A DNA stretch of 13,284 bases, from NCBI GenBank assembly GCA_910577065.1, contig CAJTLD010000011.1, positions 1 to 13,284 of the forward strand, read 5' to 3'. Shown piece by piece: positions 1 through 7,208 of this stretch (within the stretch, counting starts at the first letter, position 1; each line of letters begins with the position of its first letter). The stretch comes from an uncultured Lachnospiraceae bacterium (GTDB taxonomy: Bacteria > Bacillota > Clostridia > Lachnospirales > Lachnospiraceae). Made by a program: the position numbers and the translations under genes. The notes under the pieces were generated by a model. That model had not been told where the DNA came from and searched no databases. It saw only the letters and a list, made by a program, of their open reading frames with translations.

Positions 1-128
1 GGTACGTAAACGGGATACTTTAGAGCCGTTTTATCCTGTCACACAGCGAACGCCGTATCCCCTGTCCTCTGGCTGACGGAACTTTGCCAACATTGTTCGC
101 TCTAGTACTAGCCACATCTTCTTAAGTC

Positions 129-137
129 TGTTATAAT
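129..137 (+). promoter_or_regulatory. Extended -10 promoter for the GH84 gene
   Basis: A TG-N-TATAAT extended -10 element lies about 38 bases ahead of the start codon at 175, with the perfect hexamer at 132-137. There is no convincing -35 at 16-18 bases upstream (109-114 reads TAGCCA), which fits an extended -10 promoter that can do without one. The predicted leader is about 30 nt and carries the AGGAGAAGG ribosome binding site at 161-169. I see no operator-like repeat around it. Confidence 0.55.
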
Positions 138-174
138 TATTAACACCAAATACCAATAAAAGGAGAAGGAACGT

Positions 175-3100
175 ATGAAAAACACAAAACGACTCATCAG
201 TTTCATTCTGGCGGCTGTACTGCTGTTTACTTCAGTCCCGGCCGCCGCTTTTGACCCCCCTTCGAAGGCGGAATCTTCCCTGGAAAACGGCTATGCCTCC
301 TCTCCGGACGCTTACGCCATCTATCCGGCGCCGCAGCGGATCGAATACGGCGGCGGCAGCTTTTCGCTGGCACAGAAGGTATCCGTCGTCATCGGCGGCG
401 ACGTTGACGAAGCTTCGCGCGCCTTTTTGGACGAAATCCTGGAAAATTATGGGCGGACAGCCTCCCCGGCCGCTTCCGCCGGCACAGGAAGCCAGATACT
501 GCTTGGCATCTATGGCAGCGGCGACGCCGCGGACGCCTGGTGTTCCAAAGAAGGCCTTGCAGCAGACGCGGAACTGTTTGACCGGACGGACGCTTATCTT
601 TTGTGCGCCCGGAAAGGAACGATTGCTATTTTGGGCAAAGATACCTCCTCTGTATTTTACGGGCTTGCCACATTGCAGATGATGTTTTCCTCTTTTGCAG
701 GCAGTAAATTTTTAAACGTACAGATCGAAGATTATGCCGGGATGAAAATGCGCGGGTTTATCGAAGGATTTTACGGCGGGTGGAATTATGAAGGGCGCGA
801 AAGCCTGATGCGCTTTGCGCGGGACGTAAAGATGAATACCTATATATATGCGTCCAAAACCGACAGCTACCATATGAACGACGCGCTTTACCCGCAGGAA
901 GACATTTCAAAAATCGCCGACCTGGTCAAAGTCGGCGAAGAAACGAAGGTCCGTTACTGCTGGTCTGTTCACATCTCTTATTTCTTTAACCGTTTATCGG
1001 GCAATGCCGTAGGCTCCGAAGCCTACAACAATGCGTTTAACGCCAATTTCAAAAAACTGACGGATAAATTCCAGCAGCTCTACGACGCAGGCGTACGCAA
1101 GTTTGCCATTTTAAATGACGACTTTGGAGCGGGCACGCACGCGGAAGTTGTCCGCCTGTTAAATAAACTGGACGACGAGTTCCTCGTGCCAAAGGGCTGC
1201 GACAACCTCACATACTGTATGCAGGGCTACAACAAAGCCTGGAGCAATACCGGGGAATTAAGCGCTCTTCGGCAGTTAAACAGTTCGATTGATTTATTCT
1301 GGACCGGGGACGACGTAAACGCTCCCATTACCCAGGAAACCGTTGATTTTGTAAAGGAACAGACCGGGCACGACGCCGTATTCTGGCTGAACTACCCGGT
1401 AAACGAACACGCCAAGTCCGGCGTTTACCTTGGAAATATTACGCATTACGCAAGAGACGGCGTAACAGGGCTTGCCGGGGCCGTATCTAACCCGTGCATG
1501 TATACCGAGGCCAATAAGCCCGGCTTATTCCAGTTGGCGTCGCTGTTCTGGAATAACAACAACTATCTGGCGCAGGCAGACAGAGTCTGGGAAGACTCTT
1601 TTAAATACCTGCAGCCGGAAGTATATGAGGCATACCTTACCATCGGAAGAAACGTCGCTAACTGTCCCGGTTCAAGCAGAGTTCCGGGCGGTTTTCCGGA
1701 ATCGGAGTACTTAGCGGGCGCAATGGATTCGGTCAGCGCCAAAATCCGGGCAGGGCAGCCGATTGCTTCGGATGAAAACGCACTGTTCTTAAAAGAAGAG
1801 TTTGGGCGTATCCTTTCCTCTATCGATACGTTCCGGAACGAATGCAAAAACGACTCCTTAAAAACCGAACTGGATGCATGGCTTCATTCCCTGCACGATG
1901 TGGCGACGGCCGCACAGGCTGCCCTCACCGCGGCTTTTGACATGCAAAGGGGAGATGTAAACGGGGCATGGGGCGCGCTTGCCACTGCCGGAAAAGCCAT
2001 GGAAACACAAGGTTCCTACGGTGCGCCCGGCACGGAGCAAAAAGCGCTTGCCGGCAGTAAACGCCTTGTACCGTTTGCAGCTAAAACCATAAACACCGTA
2101 AAAAACCAGCTGATTCCGTTTTTAAATCCGGCTTCCACCGATTTTACGCCTTCGTTCTATGCCGTATTAGGAGGCGCAGAACAGGTTGACTCCGCCGAAT
2201 CCGCCAAAGCCTTTGACGGAAATACCGAAAGCTTTGCGCATTTTGGGACGAATCAAAAAACAGGCGACTATTTCGGCGCAGACCTGGGCCGGGAGATCAC
2301 CGTAAACAGCATCGATATCCTGCAGGCGAAAAACGATACGCATGCGGACTTCTTCCACAACGCCGTTTTGGAATATTCCACAGACGGTTCCTCCTGGGAA
2401 ACGGTTGAAGAATTTACAAACGACAGCGCGCCGCGCCACATTACGGTGGAAAACCTCTCGGTTAAAGCCCGCTTTATCCGGCTCCGCCTTACCAAAACCG
2501 GCACTGCGGATAAACAAAATTACTGGACCGATATCCGTGAAATCACAATCAACGGCGGCGCCGTAAAAACCGAGGATTACGGACTGTATGCAAGCGAAGG
2601 CATATCGGGCACGGTTACGGCGGAAAACCTGGTTTACCGTTTAACTCACAACGGCAGCGTTTCTCTGCCGGCAGGCGGCTATACCGGAATCAAATTCAAA
2701 GAACTCAGCGGCATCAAATCCGTAGCAAACGATTCTTCCGGCGCTGACGGGCTTACCCTGCAGTATTCGCTTAACGGTCTTATCTGGGAGGATATGCCGG
2801 CATCGCCGGATCAGGTTGCGGCCCGTTATGTCCGGCTTTATAACGGGACAGGCGGCGCAGTTTCCTTTACACTGGACGATTTCTCCGTCAGCGTTTACGG
2901 AAGCGCGATTCACCCTTCGGTTACAGAATACAGCGCCGAATATTCTACGTTAAATACGGCGCAGGGATCCGGCCAGTGGCCCGTCCTGTTTGACGGGGAC
3001 GAGTCTACGTATATCTGGACAAACTCGGCGCAGCGGACTAACCATTATATTATTGTCGATTTCGGGGCGCAGGCGCCGATTTACAATCTGGATATTATTC

Positions 3101-4803
3101 AGCAGTCCGGTAATCCAAAATTTTATAACGCCGCGTTTTATCTGTCCGCGGACAAAAACGACTGGGGCAGCCCGATTATGTCCGTTGCAGAAGTAAACGG
3201 CGCCGTTACCGGGGAACACCGTACCGAAAAAGACGGCTTTATCCACATCGGGCGAAATGACCTTGGCGGCGTAAACGCACGTTACCTAAAAATACAGCTT
3301 ACAAAAGACTCCGGCTATTTCCTGCGTATCAACGAAATTACCATAAACGAAGGCATCGATACCGCAGATAAGCCTATCGGCAAAATTTTCACCGAAAATA
3401 TAACCGGCGGCGATCCGGACAAAATTGTTGACGGCGATATTTCCACGATGTTTACGGCGGACGCCCCCTCAGACGGAACCGCTTCCATCACTTATCCGCT
3501 GACAGAAAATAACCGGCTGTCGTTCGCGACATTTTTGCAGGATGCGTCGTCTGTTTCAAACGCGGTAGTAACCGCAGAAATTTTAAACGGCAATACCGTC
3601 GTCGAAAAACAAATCGGGATACTGGATCAAGGCATCAAAATGTTTAACATGACCAAAGAGGGAGACGTGCTTTCCTTTACCGTAACATGGCCGGAAGGCG
3701 CTACTCCTTCGCTTTATGAGATTATCCCGGTTCCGTATATCGAAGGCTGGAAGCAAGACGTCATGTCTGTTTCCCTTTCGCCTGAAACGGCAAAACTAAA
3801 CGTAACAGAGACGCTTCAGATTAAGAGCAGCGTACTGCCCCTGCACGCTTCCAACCAATCCTTAATCTGGACTTCGGGCAATCCGGCGGCAGCCTCCGTC
3901 ACACAAGACGGGCTGGTAACTGCGCTTGCAAACGGACAAACAGTTATTACGGCCACGGCGGCCGACGGCAGCGGCGCGTTCGCAACCTGCGCCATTACCG
4001 TTACGGGCGGCGCAGTTCCCCCATCGGAAATGAAAGTTTCTTCCGTCACGGTAACGCCTGCTTCCGCCACGCTCAAACCTGGCGCCACGCAATCCCTTAC
4101 GGCGGCCGTTGCCCCGGCAAACGCCTCAAACAAAACGGTGTCCTGGGCTTCCAATAACGGCTCCGTAGCCAGCGTAGACGCAGCCGGAACCGTTACCGCG
4201 ATAGCGCCCGGAACCACCGTGATTACAACTACAGCGGCTGACGGCAGCGGCGCGTTTGGAACCTGCGCTATCACCGTTCTTTCAGAAACAGAGAACACGG
4301 TACAAAAGGGAAGTACGCACGAAGCGAACCTCTCCCGTTATAAAGTAACTGACGCCGCCGCGCAGACGGTGGAATTTACCAAATCGCTGAATGCAAAGAG
4401 CACAAAAATTACGGTGCCGGATACCGTATCCATTTACGGGAAAAAATATAAAGTAACCTCCGTTGCCGCTTCCGCCTTTAAAAACAATAAAAAAATTACG
4501 TCTGCCACAATCGGCAAAAACGTAACTTCTATCGGCAAAAACGCGTTTGCCGGATGCGGCAAGCTAAACAAGGTTACCATTAAGAGCAAGGTTCTCAAAA
4601 AGATAGACAGCAACGCCTTTAAAGGATGCGGCTCCCTTAAAACGGTTACCATTAAGAGCAAGGCCATAAAAACCGTCGGAAAAAATGCTTTTAAAGGAAT
4701 CAACAAGAACGCCCAGATCAAAGTGCCGGCAAACAAATTAAAGGATTACCGGAAACTGTTCGAAAAGAAGGGTCTTCCTAAAACCGTAAAGATTAAAAAA
4801 TAA
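175..4803 (+). CDS. Secreted multidomain GH84 beta-N-acetylglucosaminidase
   Basis: Predicted exo-beta-N-acetylglucosaminidase of family GH84 (NagJ/hyaluronidase type), releasing GlcNAc from host glycans outside the cell. The 1542-residue protein starts with a signal peptide (hydrophobic 8-21, likely cut after Ala25). Next come a GH20b-like N-terminal domain (about 46-185), the GH84 barrel (about 190-490) and a helical region (about 500-650). The barrel shows RGFIEGFYGG, IYASKTDSYH (Lys228), the adjacent catalytic pair Asp315-Asp316 in ILNDDFG, WTGDDV and NYPVNE. Two F5/8-type (CBM32-like) modules follow at about 655-795 and 910-1060, with a weaker related stretch between. Two Big2 domains lie at about 1196-1276 and 1288-1369, and BspA-type leucine-rich repeats at about 1415-1525. 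There is no LPXTG, SLH or C-terminal membrane segment, so surface retention, if any, must use other modules. AGGAGAAGG five bases before the ATG supports the start. Substrate is inferred. Confidence 0.93.
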   Translation: MKNTKRLISFILAAVLLFTSVPAAAFDPPSKAESSLENGYASSPDAYAIYPAPQRIEYGGGSFSLAQKVSVVIGGDVDEASRAFLDEILENYGRTASPAASAGTGSQILLGIYGSGDAADAWCSKEGLAADAELFDRTDAYLLCARKGTIAILGKDTSSVFYGLATLQMMFSSFAGSKFLNVQIEDYAGMKMRGFIEGFYGGWNYEGRESLMRFARDVKMNTYIYASKTDSYHMNDALYPQEDISKIADLVKVGEETKVRYCWSVHISYFFNRLSGNAVGSEAYNNAFNANFKKLTDKFQQLYDAGVRKFAILNDDFGAGTHAEVVRLLNKLDDEFLVPKGCDNLTYCMQGYNKAWSNTGELSALRQLNSSIDLFWTGDDVNAPITQETVDFVKEQTGHDAVFWLNYPVNEHAKSGVYLGNITHYARDGVTGLAGAVSNPCMYTEANKPGLFQLASLFWNNNNYLAQADRVWEDSFKYLQPEVYEAYLTIGRNVANCPGSSRVPGGFPESEYLAGAMDSVSAKIRAGQPIASDENALFLKEEFGRILSSIDTFRNECKNDSLKTELDAWLHSLHDVATAAQAALTAAFDMQRGDVNGAWGALATAGKAMETQGSYGAPGTEQKALAGSKRLVPFAAKTINTVKNQLIPFLNPASTDFTPSFYAVLGGAEQVDSAESAKAFDGNTESFAHFGTNQKTGDYFGADLGREITVNSIDILQAKNDTHADFFHNAVLEYSTDGSSWETVEEFTNDSAPRHITVENLSVKARFIRLRLTKTGTADKQNYWTDIREITINGGAVKTEDYGLYASEGISGTVTAENLVYRLTHNGSVSLPAGGYTGIKFKELSGIKSVANDSSGADGLTLQYSLNGLIWEDMPASPDQVAARYVRLYNGTGGAVSFTLDDFSVSVYGSAIHPSVTEYSAEYSTLNTAQGSGQWPVLFDGDESTYIWTNSAQRTNHYIIVDFGAQAPIYNLDIIQQSGNPKFYNAAFYLSADKNDWGSPIMSVAEVNGAVTGEHRTEKDGFIHIGRNDLGGVNARYLKIQLTKDSGYFLRINEITINEGIDTADKPIGKIFTENITGGDPDKIVDGDISTMFTADAPSDGTASITYPLTENNRLSFATFLQDASSVSNAVVTAEILNGNTVVEKQIGILDQGIKMFNMTKEGDVLSFTVTWPEGATPSLYEIIPVPYIEGWKQDVMSVSLSPETAKLNVTETLQIKSSVLPLHASNQSLIWTSGNPAAASVTQDGLVTALANGQTVITATAADGSGAFATCAITVTGGAVPPSEMKVSSVTVTPASATLKPGATQSLTAAVAPANASNKTVSWASNNGSVASVDAAGTVTAIAPGTTVITTTAADGSGAFGTCAITVLSETENTVQKGSTHEANLSRYKVTDAAAQTVEFTKSLNAKSTKITVPDTVSIYGKKYKVTSVAASAFKNNKKITSATIGKNVTSIGKNAFAGCGKLNKVTIKSKVLKKIDSNAFKGCGSLKTVTIKSKAIKTVGKNAFKGINKNAQIKVPANKLKDYRKLFEKKGLPKTVKIKK
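3964..4256 (+). repeat. Big2 tandem domain repeat within the GH84 gene
   Basis: The two Big2 domains are near copies. An exact 17-base match occurs at 3964-3980 and 4240-4256, 276 bases (92 residues) apart, encoding the shared ADGSGAF segment just before the TCAIT strand. The copies look like an internal duplication that has since diverged. Confidence 0.7.
4500..4695 (+). repeat. BspA-type leucine-rich repeats within the GH84 gene
   Basis: About three 23-24 residue units follow the pattern VTIKSK-x-hydrophobic-KK-I-x-x-NAFKGCGSLK. Two of them share an exact 20-base match at 4572-4591 and 4644-4663, exactly 72 bases apart (24 codons). This indicates recent unit duplication. LRR_5 repeats of this kind are common at the C-termini of large surface proteins of gut Clostridia. 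Confidence 0.75.
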
Positions 4804-4822
4804 GTATTTGGGCATATAAAGA

Positions 4823-4855
4823 GGCTGCCGGAAACGAACCGGCAGCCTTTTGCTT
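4823..4855. terminator. Terminator of the GH84 gene, probably bidirectional
   Basis: A perfect 9-bp stem (4823-4831 GGCTGCCGG with 4839-4847 CCGGCAGCC) encloses a 7-base loop and is followed by TTTTGCTTTCTT on the plus strand. It starts 19 bases after the GH84 stop codon. Read on the minus strand it lies about 29 bases beyond the flagellin stop and is followed by TCTTTATAT, a weaker U-rich tail, so it could end both convergent transcripts. Confidence 0.85.
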
Positions 4856-4875
4856 TCTTATGCAGCGTTTACGGA

Positions 4876-5643
4876 TCAGGTTGTGAAAAACTTTAATACC
4901 CTTCCGTTTTCGTTTTCCAGCTTTTTGCGCTGCATCATCAGATTGAAGGTACGCAGCAGTTCATTCTTCTTCTGCTCGGAAACCGCGCCGGGATAATCCA
5001 AATCTTCAATCCTGCTCTGGGACGCCGTCAGGTTGTAAGAAGCGTTTGCATTGTACGCCATAACGGAATCCAGGCGGTTTGATGTCGCCCCGAGGCCGGC
5101 CCTTGCGGAAGTTACCGTTTCAAGCGCCTTGTCAATGGCTGACAAATCAAAATTCCCGGTCACGTCATAATCCGCAATGCCAAGGGCGTCCAGCGTGGAA
5201 TTGGGCATATTCACGGTAAGCCCGTCAATATTCGGCCCTGCCGCCACATGGAAGCTGTCGCGGCTCCCGTCAAGAAGATTCATCGTATTAAACGAGGTCT
5301 GGGAAGCAGTGTCAGAAATCGACTGCTTCAGCTGATCAATCTCCGCCTGAATAGCCCCCTTGTCCGCTGCAGTATACAAATCATTGGAAGCCTGCACGCT
5401 TAACTCGCGGATTCTCTGCAGATTGTCCGTAATGGAACTAAGCGCGCCGTCGGCGACATTGATCATATCCTGGGACATGCCCGCGTTACGCGTACCTACA
5501 TCGTAACTATTCGTCTGGCTCTTAAGCTTCTCGGCAATGGCAAGGCCCGCGGCGTCGTCTGCCGCCGAATTGATCCGTTTGCCGCTCGAAAGAGACTGAT
5601 AGCTGCGGTAAATGCTTTGATTTGAAATAGCAGAAATACTCAT
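4876..5643 (-). CDS. Short flagellin
   Basis: Flagellar filament subunit of 255 residues, close to a bare helical core. The N-terminal D0/D1 region carries LSSGKRINSAADDAAGLAIA (about 18-37) and LQRIRELSVQASN (75-87). A short variable middle (about 130-165) follows, then the C-terminal helices with RAGLGATSNRLDS (181-193) and SRIEDLD (210-216). Unlike classical flagellins, only 17 residues precede LSSG, against roughly 35 normally, and the C-terminus is a charged, lysine-rich tail rather than the usual one ending in LLR. The ATG at 5643 is chosen because AAGGAGG sits seven bases upstream and the protein then begins at the family-like MSISAIS; an in-frame ATG 21 codons further up would add an unrelated basic stretch. 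It is divergent from the FliD-like gene. Confidence 0.9.
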   Translation of the reverse strand: MSISAISNQSIYRSYQSLSSGKRINSAADDAAGLAIAEKLKSQTNSYDVGTRNAGMSQDMINVADGALSSITDNLQRIRELSVQASNDLYTAADKGAIQAEIDQLKQSISDTASQTSFNTMNLLDGSRDSFHVAAGPNIDGLTVNMPNSTLDALGIADYDVTGNFDLSAIDKALETVTSARAGLGATSNRLDSVMAYNANASYNLTASQSRIEDLDYPGAVSEQKKNELLRTFNLMMQRKKLENENGRVLKFFTT

Positions 5644-5696
5644 AATACATCCTCCTTTCTTCTGCACCCATCCAAAAAATGGTTTCTTTAATTTTA

Positions 5697-5725
5697 ACCA
5701 TAGCATATTTTTTCTGCATTTACAA
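5697..5725 (-). promoter_or_regulatory. Possible vegetative promoter of the flagellin gene
   Basis: On the minus strand TTGTAA (5720-5725) is followed after 17 bases by TATGGT (5697-5702) with an extended TG (5704-5705). The start point would fall near 5690, giving a leader of about 47 nt with the AAGGAGG site. No motility-sigma (sigma28/sigmaD) pattern TAAA-N15-GCCGATAT is visible here, which is unusual for flagellin. The match is modest. Confidence 0.35.
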
Positions 5726-5842
5726 GGAACTTTTTATGCATTTCCTCTTCATTATTTCACATTTGGTACGATATAAGTAATAAGAAAGTTCACATAAATT
5801 CATAAAAGGATTTAGAATACCCCGGCGCCAGGCGCAAATTTC

Positions 5843-5856
5843 AAGGAGGAAAGGAG
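5843..5856 (+). promoter_or_regulatory. Tandem Shine-Dalgarno sites of the FliD-like gene
   Basis: Two purine-rich ribosome binding sites lie in a row: AAGGAGG at 5843-5849, 14 bases from the ATG, and AAGGAG at 5851-5856, 7 bases from it. The nearer one has ideal spacing and fixes the start at 5864; the other may act as a standby site. Confidence 0.6.
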
Positions 5857-5863
5857 AGGGGTT

Positions 5864-7162
5864 ATGTTAATTGTCAGTAATGCTTACCAATATTATTTAA
5901 ATGTGTACGGAAATTCCGCCGCGACGCGTTATGATACGCATCCGAAGAGCGAACTGCGGAATGTTTACAACGACATTGTAAAAATCAACAAAGAATCACC
6001 GCTGTATAAAATCCGGCGCAACAAGGAGATCCCCAAATTTTTAATCGACATCAAAGAAAATGCACGGCAGGCCAAAAACGTAGTATCTTCCCTGTCTGAC
6101 AGCACCGAAGGTTTAGAAAGCGCATTCCAGAAAAAAGTCGCCGTTTCATCAGACGAAGGAATCGTAAGCGCTTCCTATATCGGCAGCGGCAAAGACGGGA
6201 ACGTTTCACGCAGCCATCAAATCGAAGTGCGCCAGCTTGCGGCTCCGCAATCCAACCACGGGAATTTCCTGGACAGCCGCGCCCTGGATTTTGAACCGGG
6301 CGATTACTCGTTCGACCTGATTACGACGACAAATTCGTACGAATTTCAGTACACGGTAAAACCGGACGATACCAACCGTTCTATCCAGGAAAAGCTATCC
6401 AGGCTGTTTAATACTTCCGGCGTCGGCGTTACGGCCGAAGTGATTACCGACGAAAAGGATCGCAGTTCTTTAAAGCTTACATCCCGGCAGACCGGACTAA
6501 ACGGCAATAAAACCGTACTCTTTGATATCAAGCCAAAGGCCGACGAAACTTCTATGGAAGCGCTCGACACCTTAGGCATTGACCGGATTACAACACCGGC
6601 CAGAAACGCCTCTTTCCTGTTAGACGGCATAGAACAGACTTCCTATTCCAATACGGTTACCGTCGGCGGCATATTTGAATTGACGTTAAACGGCGTCAGC
6701 CCGGAAGATACGCCTGCGCAGATTGGGTTTAAAACCAGCGTAGACGCCGTTGCCGACAACCTGCAGGAACTTGTGGATTCTTACAACAGCTTTATCAAAA
6801 CCGGAGAACGTTATTCGAAGAGCCCGCAGGGAAACCGCCTGCTCCACGACTTCAAGAGTATATCTTTTTCTCACCGGGACAACTTGGAATCTATCGGGCT
6901 TATGATTGCAGAAGACGGCTCCCTTTCGGTTGATCGGGAACTTTTAGCAAACGCAGTGGAAACAAAGGACTTACGCGGTACGTTTTCCGTTTTAAATTCG
7001 TTTAAAAATTCCTTTTCCGCCAAAGCAAACTATGTTTCCCTCGATCCCATCCGGTATGTGGATAAAACAATCGTAGCCTATAAACGGCCGGGACAGAACA
7101 ATTACCCGTCGCCATACCATTCTTCCCTGTATTCCGGGATGATGTTGGATCACCTTTGTTAA
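5864..7162 (+). CDS. FliD-like flagellar cap / hook-associated protein
   Basis: A 432-residue protein with two FliD-related regions. The FliD_N-like part spans about 115-215 (SHQIEVRQLAAPQS at 117-130, GDYSFDLIT at 146-154, SLKLTSRQTG at 202-211). The FliD_C-like part spans about 245-370 (ARNASFLLDGIEQ at 246-258, ELVDSYNSFI at 302-311, IGLMIAEDGSLSVD at 344-357). Canonical FliD caps the growing filament and folds exported flagellin. This protein differs at both ends: a charged extension of about 110 residues replaces the usual SGLD-type N-terminus, and an aromatic, proline-containing tail ending in GMMLDHLC replaces the C-terminal coiled coil. It has no signal peptide, as expected for flagellar type III export. 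It is divergent from the flagellin gene. A cap variant or filament-adaptor role is inference. Confidence 0.75.
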   Translation: MLIVSNAYQYYLNVYGNSAATRYDTHPKSELRNVYNDIVKINKESPLYKIRRNKEIPKFLIDIKENARQAKNVVSSLSDSTEGLESAFQKKVAVSSDEGIVSASYIGSGKDGNVSRSHQIEVRQLAAPQSNHGNFLDSRALDFEPGDYSFDLITTTNSYEFQYTVKPDDTNRSIQEKLSRLFNTSGVGVTAEVITDEKDRSSLKLTSRQTGLNGNKTVLFDIKPKADETSMEALDTLGIDRITTPARNASFLLDGIEQTSYSNTVTVGGIFELTLNGVSPEDTPAQIGFKTSVDAVADNLQELVDSYNSFIKTGERYSKSPQGNRLLHDFKSISFSHRDNLESIGLMIAEDGSLSVDRELLANAVETKDLRGTFSVLNSFKNSFSAKANYVSLDPIRYVDKTIVAYKRPGQNNYPSPYHSSLYSGMMLDHLC

Positions 7163-7173
7163 TCTGCTGATCC

Positions 7174-7208
7174 AAAAAGAAGAACCGGCCGTTCGGTTCT
7201 TCTTTTTT
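7174..7208. terminator. Bidirectional terminator shared by FliD-like and glycosyltransferase genes
   Basis: The core stem GAAGAACCGG (7179-7188) pairs with 7193-7202, and flanking runs of A (7174-7178) and T (7203-7207) extend it, so both strands show a GC-rich hairpin followed by a U-tract. It lies between convergent genes only 44 bases apart. The glycosyltransferase TAA stop (7207-7209) falls inside the flanking tract. Confidence 0.88.

Noticed and set aside
1..76. Open plus-strand frame of 24 codons running in from the window edge to a TGA at 74-76.
   Set aside because: Too short to be meaningful, with no recognisable C-terminal motif and no terminator behind it; it could equally be chance.
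251..682. 143-codon frame in the +1-shifted register inside the GH84 gene.
   Set aside because: Its Arg/Pro-rich composition is typical of an out-of-frame shadow, and the GH84 frame carries the signal peptide and domain homology.
3816..4298. 160-codon open frame on the minus strand.
   Set aside because: It is the antisense shadow of the two Big2 domains, with low-complexity Ala/Val/Thr composition caused by the repeated coding strand and no ribosome binding site.
4300..4803. Search for an LPXTG-type sorting signal or SLH anchor at the end of the GH84 protein.
   Set aside because: The C-terminus is a basic leucine-rich-repeat tail with no sorting motif, hydrophobic segment or SLH signature.
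5766..5774. CGATAT-containing match to the sigma28/sigmaD -10 box ahead of the FliD-like gene.
   Set aside because: There is no TAAA at about 15 bases upstream, so it is not called as a promoter feature.
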